Shown here one piece after another: positions 13,328-25,817 of a stretch of 64,000 nucleotides of DNA. Where the stretch lies: the NCBI GenBank assembly GCA_914767715.1, contig OU612068.1, positions 24,986,001 to 25,050,000 on the forward strand. The letters run 5' to 3'. The notes beneath the pieces were generated by a model. That model searched no databases, was not told the origin of the DNA, and saw only the letters and a list, made by a program, of their open reading frames with translations. Origin of the DNA: Membranipora membranacea. Its lineage: Eukaryota > Bryozoa > Gymnolaemata > Cheilostomatida > Membraniporidae. The translations under genes and the position numbers were made by a program. Position 1 is the stretch's first letter. Every line of letters starts with the position of its first letter.

Positions 13328-16300
13328 ATGGGAGAGCCTGTGGCTGCAACAGTCAGTTTGATTTTGCTAGCATTGTTAATTTCCACATGCGATGGGGAGA
13401 TCTTTTATGGCGTCGGGAGAGTAATCTTCTCACACAGGTCTGCTACAGTATTTGGTACTGAAGGCTTTCGGATCACTTACCGCCCAATGAATTACACTAA
13501 ATGTAAGAAGTGACCTGCATTTGACTTGTGATCACAGATTTGTTTACACAATCATAATCCAAATGATCTCCTAACCAATGACGTTGAAATGAGACTTTTG
13601 TTTCTTGATTTACAACACTTTATCACATTGCTGTGTCAAATAAGACAATATATGTGAATGTTCTCCAGGTGCGTTGAGGAATTCCATATTGCACTTTTCT
13701 AAGTTTGGCTTTAGAATTGCGCTGTCAAGTATTCCTTGATGTAATTTCATATTGCCTTGAGTTTTTATCCTGAATTTCTAGATTCTCCAGCAATTAATGG
13801 TGAAGCAAGGCTCGCAAGGATTGTGTTAAGTCAATCCAGTACTTATGCCTCTGCTAAACAATCACGTGATGACAAATCCATCTTAACTCAAGGACATATA
13901 ATGACTTGGTCGAATGACTGTAAGTTTCGCCAATACACGTTGGTAGATATACAGGAATAAAGGTACCGACTTCCAAGATTCCTCGCTACCATACATACGG
14001 GCTGGTGTACCTTTTTCTAGCGAGTTCTATGGTGTGATCGTTTAAGAAGTTTTGATAATACTTTGGATTTAATAACAGTTCAAGGTAACTTGTCAGTCTT
14101 TCCATGTGTGACATGCTAAAACTCACCATCACCGATGTGCTAGGGGGTGTAAATGTTCTGATTTGTTATTTTCTGCATCCCTGGATCAAGTTTGACATCA
14201 ATTCTTAATTTATCTATTACCAGGCAATTGCTATTACTATATCAGCAATGGAGAGTTTCCATCCATTGGTACTTACCTCAGCAGGCGTGTAGAACTATAT
14301 GGTGTGCTTGGTGATGTGATATATTGAGATGCATACACACACACAATTACCTATGCTACAGAGTGCTCAGTATCAAGTTCCTGCTCTGCTAGTAAGTGAC
14401 AATCTATTTAGCCTTATTGTGCTAACCAACAAATATTTGGAATAAGAAGAAAAAATACAGAACTTTGTGTGGAAAATTGGTCTTGCAGGAAAAATAGAGA
14501 TTTACTGAGCAAGTTTGAATGTGAAGAACACTTAAGTCTGAGGCCATGTTGTCATTTTTATGACTAGCACCATACGACAGATGGGACGTTGTCTTATGGT
14601 CAAAACACGCTGACGGCAAAATCGATAAATCCTCAACAAGTTTTTAGATACAGATCAATCTGGAGGCTAATACAGTAGTAATCTGACATCATGCATTGCA
14701 CTCTGATGTTGCATCTATATACTGCAGTCAGCATATAACACACTCACAATGGTGGGGTTTAAACCACTCAGTGGGTTTTGATCAATAGAGATGATAAGTT
14801 TTATGGGGCTAGGTCAAATAGTTTAATTATGCGAGTATTTTATTGGTGGAACAATAAACAAGAAAAAAGGTGTCCCATATGCCTCCCTGAAGGGTGCACC
14901 AATGATATCGGCAGATACCACTAGTTTGACAATTTTTTATTTTGCTTTTTCAATGAAAGTTATTAATAGATAACAAAGAATTAAACGTTTATCTTATCCT
15001 AAAGATTAGCCTGCAAACTTGATGTAATTCCATTGCAAGGTCTTACCATTGAAAAACCTTCTACAAGCTTGAGGAGGCTGTTTTGGATTTACACCCTATT
15101 AGTAAAAAAAATTTAACCTTTACATCTAGAAGTTTTCTAAATTAACTTGATCCTTAAAACTCTTGGTTCAATCATTGGAGAATCGAAAACACCCCAGGCT
15201 TGGCCTGTTTATGCTGTGAAATATTTTTGCTTCTTTTCATTTTTGACAGTCTTTGATGATGACAGTAGATGGCACACAAATATTATAAATGAAGACACAC
15301 CTACCAGTACCACAGCTGCTCCTAGTGTCACGACTAGCAGCACTGGCACAAGTAGTCCTGTTAACCATCATATAGCCACTAGAAGCACTACAACATCCAG
15401 CGTAGAGGAGACAAGTGAGAATACAAGTCATCAACAAGAAGAGATAGGTAACCTAAAGCGCTTGATTGATTTAACTCATGCTGTGGCCTTGAGTTGTGCC
15501 CAGTCAATACCTGACAAAAGGAATTGAAATAAGTGGGTGTGTAACTAATTATATTGCTATCATAATATGTGTTTGGTCGCTCTTTATTTGTAAAATACCC
15601 ATTAATAATTAAATTACTGCCAAAGATAGTCTTAAATACAAGCACAGAAAAGCACCCTGTCTATTCAATGCTATCAAGTTGGTAAATGGCCTTTCAAATA
15701 TTTGTTCATTTTACCATTTTGTTATATATTTTCAGGTGAGGAGGTTGTGTCAAAAGGGCAGCTTCTGACTGTGGCCATAGCTATTGCAGTACCTGCTGGA
15801 TTAATCATGATTGTGTTATTAGTTATAGTTGTGATCTTAGTGAGGAGAAGGCCTCCAGTAGGTTCAGGGAGGCAAAACACAGGGTCTCATAGAGAAATTA
15901 ATAGGTGAGTTATAAACTGTTGCTTTATTTACATAACATTTAGACATTTATTATGTTATGTCAAAATATTTGTTGATGAATATAGATACATAAAATCATG
16001 ACATAATCAATTGTTGTTCATCGATTATTTTGCGGGATGTTTGTTTGTACTATTGCAGCCATAAGTTGTTTCCTCTATTCATGCAAAAGGGTAAAATTGA
16101 AACCGATATAACAAAGTAATATCACATATTGTTTTGCATTTGATATTATTAATGGATGTATCTATATATCATTTGTGTTTCAGGTCAGTACACCAAAACG
16201 GGGAGGTTAATTTAGCAACGATTTCTGTTTCTCCACGCGGAAAGCAGAGGAATCATTTGACATCAATCTCTCAAAGATCTAACACAGGAAGTGAATATGA

Positions 16301-16555
16301 TACATTGTCTGCAGCATATCCCTCCAGTCCACCAGCACCACCCAACCCATTGGGTAAATGGTACTCTGATGCTCTTACCCCTCATCTAGATATTTATATG
16401 AGGACCGAAGAAATGAACCATCGCCACAACCGAACAAAGAATTACCATCAATATCTTTTTATGGAGAAGCAGGAGATTATCGAGGCCCTGATCAAGCCTC
16501 AGAGCCACAAGATAATGATGGCTACGAAGATATTCTTGGCTCCTCTGCAAAATAA
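13328..16555 (+). pseudogene. Gene C: receptor-family copy with a nonsense codon and a frameshift
   Basis: All six exons are recognisable: 13328-13502, 13782-13919, 14224-14391, 15250-15447, 15736-15904 and 16184-16555. Splice sites and phases match the family. It has a signal peptide, a Thr/Ser-rich 66-residue stalk, a transmembrane segment (VAIAIAVPAGLIMIVLLVIVVIL) and a tail. Two defects are seen. In exon 3 an in-frame TGA at 14325-14327 stands where paralogs have Arg or another residue in the (E)TIYxD block; CGA to TGA would explain it. In exon 6 the frame carrying YDTLSAAYPSSPP has to change near 16360-16390 to continue into the conserved end (GDYRGPDQ...DGYEDILGSSAK, stop at 16555). A 38-bp intron could instead explain the second defect, but it would be unusually short. 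With both defects it is probably a pseudogene, or it yields a short secreted product ending in exon 3. Confidence 0.7.
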
Positions 16556-17509
16556 TAGGTTATGCAAACCTACATATATTTTTACAAATACAAATCATAG
16601 TTTATTTTATTTGCCTATTTTTTTCAAAATCGAATGAATCTGTTGTTGGTATTTTAATAGCTTTATTGATCGATTAATTCGCATTTTCTATAAATTAATT
16701 TTCAGGATATGATTAATAAAAATGCTGGCAATGGCTTTCAATAGGATCTTCAAAATAATATGTAATTTAATTGTTATGAGTCATAAGTAATGTTGGAAAA
16801 GCTGACGCTGATGCTAGTGCAACAGCGCCTTGGCCTGAATCAATGAGAATAACGGGAGGATATCCTTGAATTTCGGTTGAAATAATGTTCTCATGTAGTG
16901 GGTGATACTACTTAGCTGAGATGTCACTAAAATGGTTGCATACAAGCAGCAATAATGAGATCTATCAGTTCAGATCTATAAAGCTCAACACAACATTCCA
17001 TACCTTTGATCAACAATGGCTGTGGCTTCCATTTGCATTAACTACATAAGAAAATAAATATCAAGTGGTTAGAGAAACATTCATTATGACAGTTTTGTTA
17101 CCATTAAGTGCCATAAAATATTATCGGACAACATTTGTGAAGCATTGATCGATGATAATACCATGCTAAGTTTATTGATATCAGTCGTTGTCAGCATATT
17201 TAACATTGGAAAAGCCAGGAACATTTAGATTAGGACAGTAAATGAGCCAGAGGAAAGGACATAATTTTGTTGTAAAAGGACAGCAATAAATGGAAAGCAG
17301 CCAGTTGATTTGCATATCAGTGGCATCAAAACACTGCATTCACATTAGTTTGTGATGTCATCTGGTTGTGGGGTTTCTCCCTCACATTCCAAAATAATCT
17401 CCGATCAAGTAAGACCAGCACAAACCAATGTATTTATTTGAATCATCACCCTGAAGAGGTATCACATTCACTGAATTGGTTTCCCCTGCAGGAACTCCAA
17501 AACAATCAG

Positions 17510-17578
17510 ATCAAGCTGGGTTTCAAACTGTGGCCTTATGTTTGTGATGCAGATGTTATAACCACTACACCACTCGAC
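17510..17578 (-). repeat. Decayed tRNA-Val-like repeat fragment
   Basis: On the minus strand this begins GTCGAGTGGTGTAGTGGTTA, nearly identical to the 5' end of the intact tRNA-Val copies at 38.9, 45.7 and 52.0 kb, and ends with a mutated T-arm. The anticodon stem is disrupted (TCTGC opposite ACATA). It is a dead copy, probably a fragment of the same dispersed repeat. Confidence 0.6.
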
Positions 17579-17834
17579 TTGTTTTCATTATTTGCTACCC
17601 ATAATTTCGAAATACACATGAAAAGTAACAAGATGATAAATTTATGGTCTTTGAAACTGCAGGAATCATCTAGAATATTGAATATCTGTTCAGTAGACTG
17701 TTGAATTTCTTGCATCAATTATAGATCAAAAATAACCAAAGGGAATAATTCATTTCCCAGAGAAGCAAATCCCTGAATTATTAGGTTTTCTATACTGATG
17801 ACACAGCGCATTCCACATGAGATTAACATAAGTT

Positions 17835-18005
17835 TTTTTTTATGGCATTTCACCACAAGGAAGTTTTATTCTGCAATTCATAAACCAGGTCATGGTGCAA
17901 TGCGTTTATTTGTATTTGTATTAAGAAAGCATTAGCAAACTAATGTGGTTAGGATCTGGTATGAAAGACAACCATAACCATCTACTGCCAACTGTTAGAA
18001 GCGAA
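17835..18005 (+). promoter_or_regulatory. Conserved upstream block of gene D
   Basis: This sequence matches the region upstream of gene E (22500-22636). Both have CACAAGGAAGTTTT, TCTGCAATTCAT, AAAGCATNNNNNAACTAATGTGG-like segments and GAAGCGAAATGATTGCAGT at the start codon. The match suggests a shared promoter and 5' UTR inherited by duplication. Confidence 0.55.
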
Positions 18006-21000
18006 ATGATTGCAGTAGTAGTAAAACTTGTATTTTTGGTACTGACTAGCACCTACAGCAAAACTTTGGTCTGTGGGGAAGTATTTTATGGAGGTGGACA
18101 AATCTTATATTCTCACACATGGACTTCACGTGATCTCGGTATAGAGATATCATATCGTCCTGAGAACTACGAAACATGTGAGTAATAGTACAAGACTAAT
18201 TACATTCGTAACACAGAGAGTGAAGTAAAATTCTGAACAATCACAGATCAAAAACTTAGTTATCAAAGAATCCATTGGCAAACACTGCAGAGTAGCCGTG
18301 CCAGCTACTCACTGTCTCCCACTCCTCTCTCATAACTTGTCTTATCGATTTGTGGTTTGTCATTTAGCAGAAAAATATGGGCCAAATCGTTGATTCATGA
18401 GTTTGATCTGTTACAGATGCATGTTGATATTATCTCAATTCATTTACGCATTGAAACTCAACGAAATATATCGATGCATGCATAGATGCGGGAAATAAAA
18501 CTTGTTTAACTAGTACTGAATTTGGCCAGACTTGTCTTCCAAGTCATGCTTATTCCATTACAGTTGGATGATTGCTACTTCCAATATATGCTATTCTGTA
18601 TATTTTCCTTACATATACCTCACATAAATAGATGTATATATATATATATGTGTGTGGGTATTGGGAGCTCAACACACCAAATAGCAAAACGAGAGGTAAC
18701 GCTAATAAATCAAAAGTATCAAGACCACACCAATGGTGTCTAAACAATTGGATTGAGCAGGATTGTCTTAGGTTTCCAACTGGTTGTGTATTATCAATTT
18801 GTTGTGTCATCTTAAAAGCGGTTGAAAGGATTATGTCAAAAAATGGTGGAAAACGTGTTATTTGGCTTCTTAGTTGAGAGTCCCGACCTGGAAAATATAT
18901 CAGATTGTATTCAATACTTTCAGATTCTCCAGAGATTGGCGGAGTGGTAGGACTTGCTAAGATGGTATTTGTCCAAGCAAATACTTACTCAGCCGCCCAG
19001 CAAGCCAGGATCAGCAAAGACATGTTGACTGACAGTCATGTAATGACCTGGTCGACTCAAGGTAATTATCCCGTCAATGAATTCATTTTACAAGTTTTCT
19101 GTCATTGAAATTGAAAATTTTGAATACAAGACAGTTACTGCCATCACTAAAGGCTTACTTTGAGTTTGCTATTTTGTATCCCTCTTTTTTCACCATATTT
19201 TATTCCATCATTTGAGCGTTTCCCAGCTCTATGACCCTAATATTGAGGAAGTTATGATCTCTCAAACACTCAAAGTGATGGCCTTTACTCCGCGTTGGGA
19301 ATCAGCGGGCAATCCTTGCTTGTATTGTTGTGATTTTAGAATTAAAAGATGTCGGTGCCTTGATGGAATACAGTATGTTTTAAACATATACTTTTACATA
19401 CAATGTGCTTGTTTTATTTTTATTACAAACAAATAAAATGTGGAGATAAACTTACAGCCAGCCCTCTGGGCTGGCTGTGAGATTAACCAGGAAACAACTT
19501 GATCAGAATGCTTATAGATTAATCAGTATTTTGTTTCTTTCAGGAAAATACTTTTATTTTGTTGGAGATGAAGATCTTAAGATTGGACAGTACATCAGTG
19601 TGCATATTGAGCTTTATGACCGACGAGGGGAGACAATTTATGCTGATAGCCGTACACATGCCAATGATTTCTCTATTGACTGCAGAGTTGAGATAAATGT
19701 CCCTGTGGTTCTCAATCCATGCTCCAGAGGTAAGTGTAATTTCTGTTTACAAAGGTTACATTTCATCCAATACTCCTTGTGGTGGGTTTTCAGCTCATTG
19801 GTGACGGGACTTCAGCTGCATAGATGGATCAAAAGCCCTGATTTTCCTGCCAAGCTTTCGATGGCCAAACAATTTTTAAGTTTGAGATGGATATGGTACC
19901 CTTGATCTATCAGACTATCGATCGGCTGTGTGGATAGATGGTAGGTACCCCTACCTTCTTTCTAGATGCTGGCCAATAAAAACACCAGGCAACCACAAAG
20001 GTTACGACATATACCATAGTATTACACTGTCATCACAACACAATCATTATCTGTCTTTTAAAAGCGTTTCCACAATGCTATTTGATATCATGAGGGCCAT
20101 TTATGTCCCAATGACTACCACTAACCGTAACATAGGACACCATCAAAGCTTACATTGGCATCCCTTTCAACTTTAGCAAAACCTTTATTTTCAATTTGTA
20201 GTTTTTAACGACGCGCGTAGATGGGTTTGGGAGGATGCCAACGAGGATTCACCGGGTGAAAGTAGCACCAGCACCAGGCAGCCTGATATCATCACAGATC
20301 AGGAAGTGACAACTACCTCGCACCACTCATCGGTAGAAAGTGGTGAGTAATATGTGCCAACTACAACGCAAAGTTCTATCTACAATTAAGTTTTTTTAGA
20401 ACATTGTCACCGTCGGCATCATTTGGACTTGTATAAAATTTGCTCAAATTTTTCTGGGTTTGGAATTGAACCCCCTTGAGTCGGCAGTTTATGCCGTCTG
20501 TACCAGTATTATATAGTTAGAAATCAGTTCCATATACCAACAGATGGTATCAATCCATCAATTACTCAGTGTGATGTATAAATATTCAGTTGTATTGCAA
20601 CCTTAAAGCATAGGGAAGTTTGGGGAGGAGGGATTCTATCACAGAGTAAGGATATATCCTTACTCTGTGATTCTATTTCGACTGATGCTGAAATGTGATG
20701 GGGAAACAAATACCTCACAGTTAACCGCAATTGGCATTAGAGATCACATAAACATAATTCAAGTCAAGTCTTGACATTAGATTAATTACATGAGATTTGA
20801 TTTATTTTTCATAGAGGGTGCTGTTTTCCACACCACAGCTCCAAGCATATAGATTGAGTAGCCACAATGATTCAAATACTGGAATTAACAGTTGTTTGAG
20901 TGTAACTAAGTATATGAAAGTTCTCTCTCAATTTATTTGAAGAATATGAAGATGACGATGATAAGAACTCTGTAAATGGAGGACTAGCGCCAGGATTGTC

Positions 21001-21052
21001 AATACCTCTGATCTTCAGTATTTTTCTAATGAGGCTGATACCAGAAATTTAA
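18006..21052 (+). CDS. Gene D: receptor-family protein ending inside the membrane segment
   Basis: Exons 18006-18177, 18924-19061, 19544-19729, 20202-20342 and 20943-21052 join in frame to 747 bp (248 aa). The signal peptide starts MIAVVVKLVFLVLTSTYS. The ectodomain has EVFYGGGQILYSH, ISYRPENYE, GLAKMVFVQANTYSAA, DSHVMTWS, KYFYFVGDEDLKIGQYIS and GETIYADS, and two cysteines at its end. The stalk is Ser/Thr rich. Exon 5 begins with the usual acidic run (YEDDDDK) and GGLAPGLSIPLIF, then diverges to FLMRLIPEI and stops. The hydrophobic stretch is only about 16 residues and there is no tail exon before gene E. The start at 18006 was chosen over an upstream in-frame ATG because it matches gene E. 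It probably encodes a secreted or weakly anchored form. A GPI-type signal is possible but not shown. Confidence 0.75.
20440..20525 (-). repeat. Possible tRNA-derived SINE fragment
   Basis: The minus strand carries GGGGGTTCAATTCC, close to the Pol III B-box consensus GGTTCGANNCC, in an intron of gene D. No convincing A-box or full tRNA fold was found. Confidence 0.3.
20633..20676. mobile_element. 30-32 bp perfect palindrome with 7-bp flanking duplication
   Basis: A perfect inverted repeat runs from 20639 to 20670, half-site TCACAGAGTAAGGATA followed directly by its complement. If the outermost T/A pair is assigned to the flanks, the 30-bp core (CACAG...CTGTG, 20640-20669) is bracketed by a direct repeat ATTCTAT on both sides. 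An identical palindrome lies at 33387-33418 with a different 7-bp direct repeat. Its copy identity and target duplications say it moved or was left by a moving element. Confidence 0.7.
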
Positions 21053-22636
21053 ATTCCAGCATACACACATCTTCATAGCAATCTTTCTCATTTATCTCAA
21101 CATTATGACAGTACACAATTCAAGTTCCAACCTGAAAAAATCGTTTTCTTAATAATGGAATCAATCCTTTGGACTTTTCACCCCGATTTTTCATACGAAA
21201 TATTGCAACATAAATGTATAAATATATTATATCTAAACATGTATATGCTTTTGAGATACTACTGCTGATCCGAAAACATGTTGTTTGTTATTCAAGTTGT
21301 AATTTGCTTGCATTATGATTGATATCAACAAACTACATTTCTATACTGAGGAACCCTCTAAATTTTAAACCGTTTACTTTCACAAGAATTTAACAACAAC
21401 ACTGCTTAGTATCTGCTCTTGTAAGATATCAAACAGAGCGATTAAAGCATTCAAATCTTTTCGAATTGGCACAAGACACACTGGGTGAAGAGAAATTCTT
21501 ATGAAAAATGATTGCCCCTGTTTCACTTGCTAGCATGAGTTATTGCGTGAAATCAATCAGCCTGAGCATGAATGGAAAAAAATATGACATGTGTTTGTCT
21601 TGAGTTTGTTTGTTCACCTGTCATTAGAAGGATAAAACAGCTTTACAACTCTTCAACTTCAAGTTTGACAACTAGAATCAATCCTACTGGTTGCAACCAG
21701 TACTATCAAATTGACATTAATGATTTGCTGACCTGGTACGGCTAATGGATTTATGAAGAACCAAGTTACCATAGTCCCGATGAAAATTCTGTGTGAATCT
21801 ATACCAGCTCAGGTATGTGCTCAGGTATGTGCAACAAAGAGGACAGCAGCTTCAAGTTGCAACACTCAGTCAGATTTTTGCCTAAAATAGAAGATGTTCT
21901 GGAATCGGTAAAACATCAGTGAGTAGGTTCAATAAGTCTGACAACTCAAATTGACAACAGTTCAATTATCGCTGGACAAAACGTCAGCAACATTAATTTG
22001 TTTTGCCAAACACCAATAGAATGGGAAAATCTGCTTACATCAGTAAAGCTGGCCACATACTTTTCAGATGAATTCTCGCGGACCTCCAAGGCTTAAATTT
22101 TACTTCGGTTATACAACGGGAAGTAACAACAGTCCATCTGAACATAAATCTCAGCAAATAGTGTGTATGTGTAATGGAATTAATGGTTACATCTTGGACT
22201 GGACCGGATTCTCTATACATAAATATGTTTTGGTCAAGAAATGTAAGGCAGATGATAACTACTTCTCAAGAAAACCAATTTAAAAAGGTAGTCTAGTTTG
22301 TTTGGGAGGGGAACTATGCCCAATTATTGCAGTGAAAAAACTCAACAAAATGATGCAAGTCATAAAAATTCCGGCAATGGTTAGAAAACTGTATTGTTTT
22401 TCTGTTGGTTTATGAAGTTTGCATTAGCATAACCAAATTAACAAGGTGGAAAAATCAGATCCCAAAGTATTGTTGATTACCCACAGCTCTTTCCCTGAGG
22501 TAGATTAGAGACATTTCATCACAAGGAAGTTTTTTCTGCAATTCATCGGCTAAGTTCTGGTGACACGCTTGGTTGGAGTATTAATGAAAGAAAAGCATAC
22601 TAATGTGGTCATAAAGGGTTAGCTGTTTGAAGCGAA
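21053..22636. other. Intergenic region between genes D and E
   Basis: No tail exon for gene D and no other gene can be supported here. It is AT-rich. The last 140 bases are the conserved upstream block of gene E. Confidence 0.4.
22500..22636 (+). promoter_or_regulatory. Conserved upstream block of gene E
   Basis: It shares CATTTCAYCACAAGGAAGTTTT, CTGCAATTCAT, ACTAATGTGGT and GAAGCGAAATGATTGCAGT with the block before gene D. It probably contains the promoter and 5' UTR. Confidence 0.55.
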
Positions 22637-25190
22637 ATGATTGCAGTCCTAGTAAAAGCTCTACTTCTGGTTCTTACTTACACCACATCATCAGTCAGTG
22701 GAGAAGTCTTTACTGGTGGTGGAAGAATTTTATTTTCTCATCGATGGACAACTCTCGACAGTGGTATAGAGATAACCTATCGCCCTGAAAACTTTGAAAA
22801 ATGTGAGTAATTTTGCACAAACAACAATCCGAGCATTCGAAATTGCAAAATATTCAGATGTTATGGTACACAAAAGTAACTTGACCTGTTAGATATTTGG
22901 TGCTATAAGTAGAGATCATTGAGAGATTTGAGCGAGAGGAGAAGCAGAGTACACCCAGGAAATAAGAAATATGGTTGATTTGTCAGAATTAGATTTTTTG
23001 TTGGTGCTCCTTCCTCTCTTCTCATATGCTCAGTCTAATTCACATTGATCATTGATTGTGCGGCTCAGCATCGACAAAATGTTTGTTTGAGAAATATATT
23101 CAAATGATATTTTTGCTGAGTAGCCTGCAGCTGGTTCCTCAAACAAGAGGGTTCGATCTTTCCAAGAAACTGTGAGAGCAATATATCATGATGAATTATT
23201 CAAAATTTACAGACTCTCCAGGGAGAGGAGGAATAGCAAGACTTGCTAAGCTAGTGTTTGCCCAAGCTTATACTTACTCGGCGGCCGAGAAAGACAGAGA
23301 CAGTAAATCTATCATAACTGACAGCCATGTAATGAACTGGTCATCACAAGGTAATAAAAATTCTTCATAGTTTATTGTACAAACGGGATCCTAAACCTCT
23401 GAAATTACAGATTGAAGAGAAGTATAGAGAATAGTGTTTCCTTTTATCAGCAAGCAATCATTTGGCTATGATTGGCCAACAGGAAATCGGAGCCAAAATC
23501 TTGACTGACTTTGAATATCTTATCATCAAGTATTTTGATTTGCTTAGGAAAATATTACTATTACATTGGTGATGAAGACTTAGAAATTGGACAGTACATC
23601 AGTGAGCGAATTGAACTCCATGACAGTAAAGGGGAGACAATTTACAGAGCTAGTGGTACTTTTGGAACAGATGGCTCAACTGACTGTGATATTGAGACAA
23701 GCTCCTCAAGCGCATCCTATCCATGCTCAGATGGTAAGTTTGGATTTCAGCTTTCAAGGTTTACTCATCAATTGAAACTTCATGAGTTATTAATAAGTTG
23801 TTGAAAACTAGCGTCTAAAATATTTTTAACTTTAGTTATATTGGGTTTGTCTCTTGCAGTTTTTAATGACGAAAGCCTATGGTATGAGGATGGTATCAAC
23901 GAGGATGGACAAGGTAGCAGCTCAACCACCAGCAGTAAAGGAAATTTAATTACGGGTCGGGAGACCACAGAGTCAACTTACAATCGAGGAGAACACAGTG
24001 AGTGACAACTTATCAAACCTGATCCATTAACTGCAATGAATCTGTTAGCAGTGAAAATTTTGATCCTATAGTATGGGGTTGCGCTGTCAGTCTGGGTTGA
24101 ATACGGATAGGCATCACACACTTGGCAATGCATAGCGAGCGTTCTAACAGATGGCGCTCACAGCTGACAGCTAAGTACAGAGAGTCACCTACCAAGGTAC
24201 ATACAAACTCTCAAGACAACCACTTTTGACAGAAGAATAAAATAACATCATCATCATCAATATCGGTAGGCTATTAGACTTGTCAGTTTGTGGAAATTAT
24301 TCTTTTAGATGATGATGACGACAGCTTGTCAAAGGGAGGTCTAGCAGCAGCCATTTCAATACCACTGATTATCATAATTATAATTGTGGTAGTGGTAGCA
24401 GTGATACTACTGTGGAGACAAAATGGTTTGGTTACAAGAAGCAGCAGCCAGCCATTAAATAACAATGGAGCTCTACAAGGCACAAGGTATGGCAATAGTA
24501 GGCTTTGCTCCAGCATTAATTGATCTATATATCAAGGTTTTCCTAGTTTCACTCTAAGGTGGCAATTAAATACCTTCCACCAACGCTTGAATATTCAATT
24601 GCAATTCCTGAAACATAAACGAAACCAAACCCAGTTTTTGTGATCCCAAACAAATTATTGAAAAATACAGTATTACCTCGTCAATTTTTTGTATAGTGAA
24701 TTAATGGTGTAGTACAAGTCCCATTTCAGGTATCAGTGACTAGTTTGGTTTATATTTTAGATATAAGCAAAGCGGACAAGTAAATCAAAAAATATCTCGA
24801 AACTCTGTAACACAAAACGCGGTGCTCGCAACAGTCCAAAAAGAATGCTGGTATGAAACGCCTCTATCGGCACAAACAAGCCATGTTTATGAAGTACTCC
24901 CACCTCCAATAGTATTTCCAACACAACCAGCACCACCAACTCTATATCCATCAGCAACATTTCAATCAATACCATATGAAGAGAGTCAAGAGAAGAGTGA
25001 GACAAGACGCAGACCACCCTCTCCCCCGAATCGAAGACTCATTCTTGAATCGCAGGCTTCACAACCTTCAAATCTAGAAATGTACTGTGGTCCTGAGACT
25101 TCAACACCTACTGATCCTGCGGAGTACAGAAGCTACGATGATATCACAGTTGTACCTGAGTATTACACATCAACTGAATTTCATTCATGA
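22637..25190 (+). CDS. Gene E: complete six-exon type I membrane receptor-like protein
   Basis: This is the clearest member. Exons 22637-22802, 23213-23350, 23548-23733, 23860-23997, 24309-24486 and 24761-25190 join to 1,236 bp (411 aa). Exon 1 has the signal peptide (MIAVLVKALLLVLTYTTSS) and EVFTGGGRILFSHRW...ITYRPENFE. Exon 2 has ARLAKLVFAQAYTYSAAEK and TDSHVMNWSSQG. Exon 3 has KYYYYIGDEDLEIGQYIS, ELHDSKGETIYR and two Cys. Exon 4 is a Ser/Thr/Gly stalk. Exon 5 has the acidic DDDDD run and a transmembrane segment (ISIPLIIIIIIVVVVAVILL) followed by WRQ. Exon 6 is a 143-residue tail with YETPL, YEVLPPP, proline runs, EMYCGPE and YRSYDDITV. Two YxxL/I sites suggest tyrosine-based sorting or signalling, though they are too far apart for a standard ITAM. 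Junction phases are 1,1,1,1,2. I do not recognise the ectodomain fold. Confidence 0.85.
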
Positions 25191-25817
25191 ATTTGACATT
25201 AATCATCTACATCAGGAATAACTGAGATATCTGCAGTATGATGAGTCAACCTGCTGAGCACTACAGAGACTTTTAACAATACAAGATAATTTATGACAAA
25301 TCAGCCGGCATGGAATTGTCTCAACACTGTTAAAGGGTAGCCAACCTTGACCTAACAAGATTTTTTTCTTCTATATTTTTATCGCTGTTATATTCAACAT
25401 GTTTTACCAAATAAGCCAATGAAGTGAGAAGAGCGAATATTGGTGAAGGATAGATTAGGTTTTTCGTGATAATTATACGAAATCTTGCTTGAGTGATTTC
25501 TTTTAAGCAGAAATTTATCAGCTAAATAATATGAGTATTCCAATATATCCTCGAATTAAATATAGGCATTATTTATTCTGCTCACATTTACAAAATATAG
25601 GAGGATAGTATCAAATTCTTAAACATTACATGGTGTAATGGTTCAGTACAGTGTTTGATTGGAATTCACTACCAGGAACTTTTTAACCAATAAATCAAAT
25701 GAGCCATGGCCAAATAGATAATATATAGGCTATTATTTGCACACTTACTTGGTTATAGGTTGAGTGAGGTGGCCATAATCTAGTTTTGTCATTAATATTT
25801 TGCTATTTGCGGCAAAA
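25191..25817. other. Intergenic region between gene E and pseudogene F
   Basis: Presumed 3' UTR of gene E and decayed promoter of F. The piece TTGGTTATAGGTTGAGTGAGG at 25750-25770 recurs at 37069-37087 before the gene H relics. Confidence 0.4.

Larger units (their letters stand above)
16556..18005. other. Intergenic region between genes C and D
   Basis: No gene is seen. It holds a decayed tRNA-Val-like sequence (17510-17578) and the conserved block upstream of gene D (17835-18005), both listed separately. The rest is AT-rich unique-looking sequence. Confidence 0.4.

Noticed and set aside
24283-24516. Minus-strand frame opposite the gene E membrane exon
   Set aside because: It is the antisense shadow of a low-complexity Ile/Val-rich and Asp-rich coding exon.
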